A DNA stretch of 64,000 bases from Rubrobacter calidifluminis (GTDB lineage Bacteria; Actinomycetota; Rubrobacteria; Rubrobacterales; Rubrobacteraceae), in assembly GCF_028617075.1 (NCBI RefSeq), contig NZ_JAQKGV010000016.1:18321-82320 (forward strand), in the 5' to 3' direction. The notes beneath the pieces are model-generated. The model was not told the origin of the DNA. It worked only from the letters and a program-made list of their open reading frames with translations, and did no database searches. The position numbers and the translations under genes were made by a program. Each line of letters begins with the position of its first letter. The stretch's first letter is position 1. This document shows positions 9,003-16,716 of this stretch, piece by piece.

Positions 9003-9914
9003 TTGCAGCGAGAGAGGGAGGGCGGTCTCAGAGGGGTCTTCGCCGCCGTGCTGACGCCGCTCGACGAGCACCTCGACCCGGACCACGAGGCGTTCGTCCG
9101 CCACTGCCTGAGGCTTCTCGACGCCGGATGCCACGGGGTGAGCGTCTTTGGGACGACGGGGGAGGGGAACTCGTTCTCGGTGGCCGAGAGGGAGGAGGCG
9201 CTCGAGGCGCTGGTCGAGGGTGGCGTGCCGGGCGAGAGGCTCCTGCCGGGCACGGGTTCGTGCTCGCTCACCGACGCGGTTCATCTGTGCGAGAAAGCGC
9301 TCGGGGTCGGTGCGGGCGGCGTGCTGGTCCTGCCGCCCTTCTACTACAAGGACGCCGGCGACGAGGGGCTCTTCCGCTTCTTCGCCGAACTGGTCGAGCG
9401 GGTGGGGGACGAGAGGCTCAGGGTCTACCTGTACCACATCCCGCAGGTCTCCGGCGTCGGGCTGAGCCTGGATCTGATGCGCCGGCTGCACGAAGCGTAC
9501 CCGCAGACGATCGTCGGGACCAAGGACAGCGAGGGCCGCTGGGAGCGCATCGAGAGGACCTGTCGCGAGCTCGACGGGTTCGAGGTCTTCGCCGGCTCCG
9601 AGGAGTTCCTGCTGCGCACGCTGCGCGCCGGTGGGGTGGGATGCATCTCCGCCTCTGCCAACCTGAACTGCCGGCTCGCGCGCAGGGTCTACGACCTGCA
9701 CGAGGCCGGTGAAGACGCGGAGGGAGCGCAGAGGGAGCTCGACGCGCTGCGAAAAGCGATGGAAGGCTACCCGACGATCCCGGCGCTCAAGGCTCTTCTG
9801 CACCTGGCCACCGGGGAGGAAGGTTGGACCCGGCTCAGACCGCCGCTCCTCCCGCTCTCCGAGCGGGAGGAGCTGGAGCTCGCCTCCGGCGTTCCGGTGG
9901 AGGAGCTGCTCTAG
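9003..9914 (+). CDS. DapA-family (dihydrodipicolinate synthase / N-acetylneuraminate lyase-like) aldolase
   Basis: 303 residues, a class I aldolase TIM barrel. Family motifs are GTTGEGNSFSVAER near residue 50, the Tyr in LRVYLYHIPQ, and the Schiff-base Lys in IVGTKDSEG. The usual YNxP is YHIP here, so it is probably not the housekeeping DapA, and the 2-keto acid substrate cannot be named. The TTG start follows AGGAGG. An extended -10 (TGCTACCAT, 8957-8965) gives a short leader. It is convergent with the PH-like gene, and both end on the same CTAG. Confidence 0.85.
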   Translation: MQREREGGLRGVFAAVLTPLDEHLDPDHEAFVRHCLRLLDAGCHGVSVFGTTGEGNSFSVAEREEALEALVEGGVPGERLLPGTGSCSLTDAVHLCEKALGVGAGGVLVLPPFYYKDAGDEGLFRFFAELVERVGDERLRVYLYHIPQVSGVGLSLDLMRRLHEAYPQTIVGTKDSEGRWERIERTCRELDGFEVFAGSEEFLLRTLRAGGVGCISASANLNCRLARRVYDLHEAGEDAEGAQRELDALRKAMEGYPTIPALKALLHLATGEEGWTRLRPPLLPLSEREELELASGVPVEELL

Positions 9915-10195
9915 CCGTACAGCCCGGCCTTACGCTTCTGGTGGCCGATGGCCTCCTTTATCTCGCTGGCGTCCGGGAGAGCCATGTGTTCCAGCCGGTA
10001 GATGCGGCCTTCGTTGGTGGATATCGTGAGGGTGCAGTTGACGAGACCGCGCACCCGGACGTCGGCGATGCTGCGGTGGGGGATACGCTCCGTGTTCTGC
10101 CCCTGCCAGCCGCTCACGATCTCGACCCGGTCGGCGTAGACGCTGACTATGGTGTTGCCTCGCGCCGCCGCCTGAGCCGTGGGCTTCTCCGCCAC
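9911..10195 (-). CDS. Small PH-like domain protein downstream of amt
   Basis: 94 residues from a GTG six bases after the amt stop, so it is co-transcribed with the ammonium transporter. The sequence alternates short beta strands (NTIVSVYADRVEIVSGW, RSIADVRVRGLVNCTLTIST, GRIYRLEHMALP) and ends with a helix (DASEIKEAIGHQKRK), the pattern of a bacterial PH domain. There is no membrane segment or signal. A PII (glnK) gene normally sits here, and none is present. A role in regulating or scaffolding the transporter is only inference. Confidence 0.7.
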   Translation of the reverse strand: MAEKPTAQAAARGNTIVSVYADRVEIVSGWQGQNTERIPHRSIADVRVRGLVNCTLTISTNEGRIYRLEHMALPDASEIKEAIGHQKRKAGLYG

Positions 10196-10201
10196 CCCGC
10201 T

Positions 10202-11611
10202 CTAGCCCTCCCGTCCACCGGAATCGAGGGTGACTGCTTCCCGGTACTCGTCCGTCGCGACCAGGGATTCCGCGTAACCGTAGACCCCGTGCTCGCTCAC
10301 GTCCAGACCGTCGAGCTCCTGGTGTGGCTTGACCCTGAGGCCGATCGTCGCCTTGAGGATCGCGAAGACGATGTAGGAGGTTACGAACGTGAAACCGCCG
10401 GCCGCGAGTATACCGAGCGCCTGTACTCCCAGCTGGTGCAGCCCGCCGCCGTAGAACAGCCCCGGATCCCCCACCCCGATCTCCCTGACGAGCTGCGGGG
10501 TCGCGAAGAGGCCCGTGGAGAGCGTCCCCCAGACGCCGCCCATGCCGTGGGAAGCGATCGCGCCGAGCGGGTCGTCCACCCGGAGGCGCTCCACGAAGAT
10601 GTAGGTGGCGTACATGACCACCGCGGCGACGAAGCCGATGACGATCGAGGCCCAGGGCGCGACGAAGGCGCACGAGGCGGTTATCGCGACCAGCGCGGCG
10701 AGCGCGCCGTTGCCGAGCATCCCGACGTCGATTATCCGGCGGTGCAGGTAGCTCGCCACCATAGCCCCGAGGACACCGGCCCCGGCGGCCAGGTTGGTCG
10801 TGAGCGCGATGTAGGCGAAGGGCGCGCCGACGGCCGCCATCGTCGAGCCGGGGTTGAAACCCCACCAGCCGATCCAGAGTATGATCACGCCGAGGACCGC
10901 GAGCGGCATGTTGTGGCCGGGGATGGTGCGTGGACGTCCCTCGTCGTCGTACTTGCCGAGACGGGGGCCGAGCAACAGCGTCCCGGCGAGCGCGGCGACC
11001 GCGCCCTGCAGGTGGACGACCGTCGAGCCGGCGAAGTCCTGCATCCCGAGCCCCGAGAGCCAGCCGCCTCCCCAGATCCAGTGCCCCACCGTCGGGTAGA
11101 TGAAACCGGCGAAGACCACCGCGAAGACGCAGTAGACGGCGAACTTGGTCCGCTCGAGCATCGTGCCCCACACGATGGCCAGCGAGACGAGCGCGAAGGC
11201 CACCTCGAAGAGGAACTTGGCACCGAGCGGCACCTCGGTCCAGGAGAGCCCGGCGAAGACTTTGTCCACCTCCCCAGGTGCCGCGCTCGTGAACCATCCC
11301 TCGGTACCGAAGACGGCGTTTCCGGTCCCGAACGCTATCGCGAAACCGAACGCCCAGAAGACCACGAGCCCGATGCCCATGTTCGCCAGGATCTTGGCGA
11401 CCACGCTCCCGACGTTCTTCATCCGGGAGAAGCCGACCTCGAGCATCGCGAACCCGGCCTGCATGAACAAGACCAGACACGCGGTCACGATCACCCACAC
11501 CGTGTCCACCGCGAGCCTGACATCTGCGATCGTCGTCTTGGCGAAGGCCGCCTGCGGCAGCAGCATTACCAGCACCAGTGCCGTCGCAACTACTATACCG
11601 ACTCTGCGCAC
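10202..11611 (-). CDS. amt: Ammonium transporter (Amt/MEP/Rh)
   Basis: 469 residues. An N-terminal signal-like segment ends in QAAFA, followed by about eleven membrane helices. Diagnostic Amt segments are visible: DTVWVIVTACLVLFMQAGFA, FVFEVAFA-like helices, the pore His in TVVHLQGAVAALAGTLLLGP, and SHGMGGVWGTLSTGLF near the second pore His. It moves ammonium/ammonia across the cytoplasmic membrane. The GTG start has AGGAGG 7 bases upstream. It is followed directly by a PH-like protein instead of PII. Confidence 0.95.
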   Translation of the reverse strand: MRRVGIVVATALVLVMLLPQAAFAKTTIADVRLAVDTVWVIVTACLVLFMQAGFAMLEVGFSRMKNVGSVVAKILANMGIGLVVFWAFGFAIAFGTGNAVFGTEGWFTSAAPGEVDKVFAGLSWTEVPLGAKFLFEVAFALVSLAIVWGTMLERTKFAVYCVFAVVFAGFIYPTVGHWIWGGGWLSGLGMQDFAGSTVVHLQGAVAALAGTLLLGPRLGKYDDEGRPRTIPGHNMPLAVLGVIILWIGWWGFNPGSTMAAVGAPFAYIALTTNLAAGAGVLGAMVASYLHRRIIDVGMLGNGALAALVAITASCAFVAPWASIVIGFVAAVVMYATYIFVERLRVDDPLGAIASHGMGGVWGTLSTGLFATPQLVREIGVGDPGLFYGGGLHQLGVQALGILAAGGFTFVTSYIVFAILKATIGLRVKPHQELDGLDVSEHGVYGYAESLVATDEYREAVTLDSGGREG

Positions 11612-11749
11612 GTCCGTTCCTCCTATGAGGGGTCTTGGCTGATCGGGTACAGGTTATCTCCGCTGTGTGGGGGAAGTCTTTGGCCCGATGTCCAAACGGA
11701 CGGCTCCCTCAGGCAGGTTGTTTTGTGCGCGGCGTACGGTCCGTTGCCG

Positions 11750-12844
11750 TCAGCCGGAGGTCGTGACCGTGATTTCGCTCGCGCCTCCTGAGATCTCGAT
11801 CTCGTAGCGGTCGGCGGCGTTATGGCTATCCGGGCTCTGGAGCCGGAGCGTGCCGCCCACGGCCTCGAAGCTCTGCCCGTCGAAGACCAGCTTGCTGGCC
11901 CCGCCTCTCATGTTCAGGTGCGCCTCGACGCCCGCCGGACGGCGTATGGTTACCTTGCTCGCCCCTCCCGACAGACGTATCGGGACCACCCCCGACGGCT
12001 CCGGGAGCGTCAAGGCCACGTTGCTGAAACCGCGTGTGAGGACGAATGAGGTCAGCCGTAGCCCGCTGAGATCCGCCTCGACCTTGTACGCCCCGCCGCG
12101 TACCTCGACCTCCCAGGGCACCGCGGTGCTGAGCGTCACCTCCCCTCCGGATCGGTTGCGCCATTCGAAGAGCACACCGAGGCGCCTGGGATAGCGGAAG
12201 GTCACGATGCCATCTGCAACCTCGACCTTCGGTACGGGCCCCTCGAAGCGTGCCCGGTAGAGGTCGTCCATCCCGGAGTCGGCCCGGAGGATGAGCCGGG
12301 CGGCCCCTCCCGCAAACACCAACCGCCCGCTCCGTGCGGATCCCAGAGGGGCCGAGAACTCGCCCCCTTCACCCCCTCTCAACTCGGCCCGGATCCTTTC
12401 CGTCTCCCGCCGGTTTATCGCGTTGGCCTTACGCATGAAATCCAGGAAGAGCGCGAGGTCCCGGTCGTCGTACTCCGACATCAGCTGCTCAAATTCCCTG
12501 TCTTGCGCACCCAGGAAACCCACCCCCGCGTGCTCCAGCTTCTCGGGGACGGGACATACGATCACCCGCCGTTTGTCGTTCGGGTCCCTCTCCCGCCGCA
12601 CGTACCCGGCGCGCTCCATCCGGTCGATCACACCCGTCACAGAGCCCGTAGTGAGCCCCATCTCCTCTGCCAGTCGCCCGGCCGTGATCGGACCGGTCGA
12701 AGACAGGATGCTGATGCACTGCAGATCTGTCAGGTTCATCCCGCTCCGCTCTGCAACCGCCTGCAACAGGAACAGACCCTCCGCCGTGCTCTTGCGGTTC
12801 TCCTCCGCAAGCCTGCGCAGCAACTCCTCGCGTTTTTCTGACAT
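11750..12844 (-). CDS. MarR-family regulator fused to a beta-repeat (DUF4097-like) domain
   Basis: 364 residues from ATG 12844, which has GGAGG 9 bases upstream (an in-frame ATG 33 bases earlier has none). Residues about 1-150 are a MarR winged helix: LTDLQCISILSSTGPITAGR, TTGSVTGVIDRMERAGYVRR, and the wing RDPNDKRRVIV. Residues about 170-364 contain repeated SGGASKVTI, RGGASKLVF and SGGASEITV strands, like the polar beta-helix domains of DUF4097/adhesin-type proteins. I know no standard MarR with this tail; it may sense a ligand or form oligomers. It is divergent from a DrrAB-type exporter, its probable target. Confidence 0.85.
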   Translation of the reverse strand: MSEKREELLRRLAEENRKSTAEGLFLLQAVAERSGMNLTDLQCISILSSTGPITAGRLAEEMGLTTGSVTGVIDRMERAGYVRRERDPNDKRRVIVCPVPEKLEHAGVGFLGAQDREFEQLMSEYDDRDLALFLDFMRKANAINRRETERIRAELRGGEGGEFSAPLGSARSGRLVFAGGAARLILRADSGMDDLYRARFEGPVPKVEVADGIVTFRYPRRLGVLFEWRNRSGGEVTLSTAVPWEVEVRGGAYKVEADLSGLRLTSFVLTRGFSNVALTLPEPSGVVPIRLSGGASKVTIRRPAGVEAHLNMRGGASKLVFDGQSFEAVGGTLRLQSPDSHNAADRYEIEISGGASEITVTTSG

Positions 12845-12895
12845 CCCAGAGAGCCTCCAACCCTTGACAATATTCACACACTCGCTTATCCTGAA

Positions 12896-12916
12896 TTAAC
12901 TTGGCTGCCAAACTAA
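12896..12916. promoter_or_regulatory. Palindromic operator between marR-like and exporter genes
   Basis: TTA-N2-TTGGC-T-GCCAA-N2-TAA, a 21-bp dyad in an AT-rich gap of 158 bases between divergent genes. The size and position fit a MarR-family operator. A likely -10 for the exporter (TATAGC, 12959-12964) lies downstream of it. Confidence 0.6.
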
Positions 12917-13002
12917 ATTGTTAAATAAAAGCTAGAATTGGAAGCTAAGTAAAAAAAGTATAGCACGGAGTGTCGTGAGAGTGTTATGGAGGTCATAGGG
13001 GC

Positions 13003-13989
13003 ATGAGTGTCGGGCGGGACGGGGTGCTGGCGGTAGAGGCGGAAGGGATCGTCTACCGCTTCGGGGGCAACGTGGCGGTGGCGGGGGTTGATCTGGAGGT
13101 TCGGCAGGGTGAGATCTTCGGGTTTCTCGGACCGAATGGGGCGGGCAAGACAACCACCATCCGCATGCTCACCACCCTGCTGCGCCCGCACTCCGGCACG
13201 GCGCGCGTATTCGGACATGACGTCGTGCGCGAAGCCGACAAGGTGCGAGAGAAGGTGAGCCTCACCGGGCAGTTCGCCTCGGTTGACGAGGACCTGACCG
13301 GGTTCGAGAACCTCGTTCTGGTTGCACTGCTCTTGGGCTACCCGCGCAAAGAGGCGAAAGTGCGTGCCGGGGAGCTGCTCGATGCCTTCGGGCTCTCAGG
13401 GGCGGCGGGCCGGCCGGTCAAGGCCTACTCGGGCGGAATGCGTCGCAGGCTGGATATTGCTGCGAGCCTGGTCGTCACCCCGGAGCTGCTCTTTCTCGAC
13501 GAACCGACCACGGGCCTCGACCCCCGCAGCCGTAACCAGGTCTGGGACATCGTTCGGGCGCTCGCCTCCGGGGGGACGACGGTATTGCTGACGACGCAGT
13601 ACCTCGATGAGGCCGACCGGCTCGCGGACAGGATCGCCGTGATGGAGGGCGGTAGGATCATCGCCAGAGGGACCCCTGGGGAGCTCAAGGCCTCGGTCGG
13701 CTCGGGCGTGCTGCGCGTCAGGCTGCGCGAGCCGGGTGATCGCGCTGAGGCCGGGCGCATCCTCTCGCGGGAGCTCGGCGTCGAGGTGGAGACCCCTCCG
13801 GACCCAGCAGCTCTTCTGGCGAGGGTCTCCGAGCCCTGGCGGGTGCCCGAGGCTCTCGCAGTGCTGACCCGCGCCGGCATCGGTCTTGCAGACTTCTCGC
13901 TCGGACAGCCTAGCCTCGACGAGGTGTTCCTTGCCCTCACCGGGCACACCGCCGAAGAAGAAAAAGACGAAGGAGAGGAGGCAGTATGA
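13003..13989 (+). CDS. ABC transporter ATPase, DrrA (daunorubicin-resistance) type
   Basis: 328 residues. Walker [11 protein letters not shown]-loop [13 protein letters not shown], signature [15 protein letters not shown] and Walker [17 protein letters not shown] are all intact. The C-terminal segment (after about 230) resembles the DrrA accessory domain with [15 protein letters not shown]. It powers the permease encoded next, with which it overlaps (ATGA). The pair is probably a drug or lipid exporter, and the divergent MarR-fusion gene is the likely repressor. Confidence 0.94.
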   Translation: MSVGRDGVLAVEAEGIVYRFGGNVAVAGVDLEVRQGEIFGFLGPNGAGKTTTIRMLTTLLRPHSGTARVFGHDVVREADKVREKVSLTGQFASVDEDLTGFENLVLVALLLGYPRKEAKVRAGELLDAFGLSGAAGRPVKAYSGGMRRRLDIAASLVVTPELLFLDEPTTGLDPRSRNQVWDIVRALASGGTTVLLTTQYLDEADRLADRIAVMEGGRIIARGTPGELKASVGSGVLRVRLREPGDRAEAGRILSRELGVEVETPPDPAALLARVSEPWRVPEALAVLTRAGIGLADFSLGQPSLDEVFLALTGHTAEEEKDEGEEAV

Positions 13990-14825
13990 CCGATCCGGCA
14001 GGCACGTCCCGCGCCGCTATAGCCGAGGGTGCACTCCGTTCGGCGCTCTCGTCCCGCGAGAGGCCCCAACGTCCAAACGTGCTCTCCGCTTCACTCACGT
14101 TCGCGTGGCGGGCGCTGTTGAAGATAAAACACGTCCCCGAACAGCTGTTCGATGCGGTAGGAAACCCGATAATCTTCACCCTGTTGTTCACGTACCTCCT
14201 CGGTGGTGCCATGGCAGGATCTCCCGGGGCATATCTCCAGTTCCTGATACCCGGCATCCTGGTGCAGACCGTGCTCCTCATCACCTCCTATACCGGATTC
14301 AACCTCAACACCGACATCTCCAAGGGCGTCGCGGACCGCTTCCGGTCGATGCCGATATGGCGGCCGGCCGTCATCGTGGGGGCGCTGCTCGGCGACATGG
14401 TGCGTTACACGCTGGCTTCGTTGATCGTCCTCTTACTCGGTCTGATCCTCGGTTTCCGGCCAGAGAGCGTGCCCGGAGTTTTGCTCTCGCTGGTCCTCAT
14501 CCTCGTGTTCGCGTTCAGCGTCTCCTGGATCTGGACGACCCTGGGGCTCGTGGCGCGGACGCCGAACACCGTGCTGTGGGTGAGCACCCTGATAACGTTC
14601 CCCCTCACGTTCGCCAGCAACATCTTCGTCGAGCCGAAGACGATGCCCGGCTGGCTACAGTCGTTCGTAGCCTTCAACCCGGTCACGCACCTGGTAACCG
14701 CCGTCCGCGGCCTGATGTCCGGGACTCTGCCCGCTGGAGACAGCGCCTGGTTGCTCGTGGGGTGCGCGGTGCTCGTCACAGTCTTCGCCCCTGCCACCAT
14801 GTACCTCTACGGCCGCAGAGGTTAG
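13986..14825 (+). CDS. ABC-2 type permease, DrrB type
   Basis: 279 residues with about six membrane helices, overlapping the ATPase stop. Typical ABC-2 features include [25 protein letters not shown] near the start, the [14 protein letters not shown] loop, and [20 protein letters not shown] before the last helices. It forms the membrane channel of the exporter. Its TAG overlaps the stop codon of the convergent PucR gene by four bases. Confidence 0.92.
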   Translation: MTDPAGTSRAAIAEGALRSALSSRERPQRPNVLSASLTFAWRALLKIKHVPEQLFDAVGNPIIFTLLFTYLLGGAMAGSPGAYLQFLIPGILVQTVLLITSYTGFNLNTDISKGVADRFRSMPIWRPAVIVGALLGDMVRYTLASLIVLLLGLILGFRPESVPGVLLSLVLILVFAFSVSWIWTTLGLVARTPNTVLWVSTLITFPLTFASNIFVEPKTMPGWLQSFVAFNPVTHLVTAVRGLMSGTLPAGDSAWLLVGCAVLVTVFAPATMYLYGRRG

Positions 14826-16498
14826 CGGTCGGCGAAACTGGAGCCCTGCTCTGGATGGCGACCGAGGAGCTGCATCGCCTTTATGCCGAGCGTGAGCTGT
14901 TCCCGGTCCTCACTCCTGTCCACGTCCAGGCCGGTCAACTCCCTTATCCTCTCCAGCCGGTAGCGGACGGTGTGGCGGTGGGCGAAGATCTCGGATGCTG
15001 TCTTCGCCGTTGAGGCGTCGTTCTTGAGGTAGGTGATGAGGGTGTTGACAAGCTCGGTACCGTAGCGCGAATCATAGGCGACCACCGGTCCCAGAGTTTC
15101 TCTGTAGAAAGACTCTATCTCCTCAGGGTCCTCCTGCAGCACCCGGAAGAGCAGCTTGTACGTACCTGTCCCCTCGAAGGTCGAGATGGCGGAGGGTCCC
15201 TGGATGCGGTGCCCTATCTCGAGTGCGACCTCGGCCTCCGAGTAAGCCTCCGGCAGGTCTTTGGGGTCTTTCGCGTAGCGCCCGATGCCGACCGAGACCG
15301 TGAGGTCCGGCAGGAGCCCCTTGACGTAGCGCTGCACGCGGGTCGCGAGCTCCGGCGCCCGCTCTACCACCTCTTCCCGACCTCCTCTGGAATTAGGACC
15401 GATCAGGAGTATCACGTTGTCCGAGCGCGGACCGAGGAGGAAGTTGGAGAAGAGTTGCCGGCTCTGCAGGCGCACGGCCTCTGCAAGCCTCCGTTTTAGC
15501 TCCTGGATGGAAGATTCCCCGAGAGCGCGACGCTCGAGGTAGCGGGCGAAGTCGTCGATGTCGAAGATGACGGCTAGCGCCCCCTCGGAGAGGTCGGCGC
15601 CCAGATAGCGGGCCCGCTGGAGGAGGATGTCTACCGAACCGTAGTGCCCGTCGACGAGATCGTCCATGAAATCTCCCCGGACCCCGAGCTCGGTCTCTAG
15701 CCGTACCCTCTCCTTGCTCAGCTCTCCCTCCAGGACGAGCCGCGTCCAGTAGAGTACGACGACGTCCTCCGGACGCAGGGGACCCTGCGAGAGGTCGACC
15801 CACAGGTAGCCCATGGGCCTGTCCCTGCCTACGGGGAGCCAGTGGAACTCTTCATCTCCCGCCCGCCATCTTTCCACGGGAACCGAGAGGAAACCGTCTG
15901 GCAGGCGGGCGTAGCGGTCCCGGCGCTCGCGGTAGGTCTCCGGTATTCCGGTTCCCCTCGAGGCCCTCAGACCCAGCTTCTCAATCGAGGTGTACAGACC
16001 GGTCTCCTCTCCGCAGATCAGGCGACCAACCGAGTCTTCGACTACGAGATCTCTACCGAGCAGCCCGGAGGCTTTCTCAGTGAGGCTCCGGACCGAGGAG
16101 TCGCCACCGATGTGACCCGCCAGCTCCCTACCCACCCGATGGGAGAGGAGCAGCATATCTTCCGGCCCGGGCAGTATCTCCTGCAGTCTGCGCAGCGGCA
16201 CCGAAGGAGGGATGGTGATGAACGCCATGCCGAGTTCGCTCGCGGCAGAGACGTGTTCCTCCGGCGGGGCACCGTCCACGCGCCAGACCACCGCCGGGCA
16301 GCCGGCCTTCCTCAGAGCCGCGAGCGATTCCCTGTCGAGCCCCGCGCGCCAGACGACGGCTACCTCTCCCGGAGAGAGCCAGCCGTCGGTGCCGTCTTCC
16401 AGGGCCACGCCCGCGAGCATCTCGCCCGAGACACCTTCGGCCAGGCATCGGGCCCCGAGTCGCTCCGCCAGTAGCCGCGTGAACTCGCCGAGATCCAA
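14822..16498 (-). CDS. PucR-family transcriptional regulator
   Basis: 558 residues from TTG 16498. The C-terminal PucR helix-turn-helix is clear: ASEIFAHRHTVRYRLERIRE with LTGLDVDRSEDREQLTLGIK (about 495-540). The middle region (about 290-430, DFMDDLVDGHYGSVDILLQ ... LTVSVGIGRYAKDPKDLPEA) is the CdaR-type GGDEF-like domain. The N-terminus (about 1-150, AGVALEDGTDGWLSPGEVAV) is the PucR sensory domain. Such regulators usually control purine or other catabolic operons. No obvious target lies next to it. Confidence 0.9.
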   Translation of the reverse strand: MDLGEFTRLLAERLGARCLAEGVSGEMLAGVALEDGTDGWLSPGEVAVVWRAGLDRESLAALRKAGCPAVVWRVDGAPPEEHVSAASELGMAFITIPPSVPLRRLQEILPGPEDMLLLSHRVGRELAGHIGGDSSVRSLTEKASGLLGRDLVVEDSVGRLICGEETGLYTSIEKLGLRASRGTGIPETYRERRDRYARLPDGFLSVPVERWRAGDEEFHWLPVGRDRPMGYLWVDLSQGPLRPEDVVVLYWTRLVLEGELSKERVRLETELGVRGDFMDDLVDGHYGSVDILLQRARYLGADLSEGALAVIFDIDDFARYLERRALGESSIQELKRRLAEAVRLQSRQLFSNFLLGPRSDNVILLIGPNSRGGREEVVERAPELATRVQRYVKGLLPDLTVSVGIGRYAKDPKDLPEAYSEAEVALEIGHRIQGPSAISTFEGTGTYKLLFRVLQEDPEEIESFYRETLGPVVAYDSRYGTELVNTLITYLKNDASTAKTASEIFAHRHTVRYRLERIRELTGLDVDRSEDREQLTLGIKAMQLLGRHPEQGSSFADR

Positions 16499-16656
16499 CG
16501 CCTATCCCGCCGCGTTGTGGATGGTCTCCATGACTACGTAAATATATCCGAGATGTGCCGGAAGACTCCATCGCCCGCGGGATTCTGCCCGGATGCGCGC
16601 GTCTTGGTGTGGCGTGCGGGTGCTAAAATCCAGATAAAAGAGATATCAGATACTTT

Positions 16657-16682
16657 GGCCTCCATAAAGGAGGCCGTATACT
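16657..16682 (+). promoter_or_regulatory. uvrA promoter with perfect inverted repeat
   Basis: GGCCTCC-ATAAA-GGAGGCC (16657-16675) is a perfect 7-bp dyad immediately upstream of the -10 box TATACT (16677-16682). It would cover the -35 region, so it is well placed for a repressor or activator. A further -10-like TAAAAT with TG extension lies at 16621-16629. Confidence 0.6.
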
Positions 16683-16716
16683 TGCCGGGGCTTACCGGAG
16701 AGACGAGGAGTCGAAG

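Noticed and set aside
11611..11750. GlnR or NtrC site upstream of amt
   Set aside because: A few ATAAC-like half-sites occur, but none is arranged with the spacing known for these regulators.
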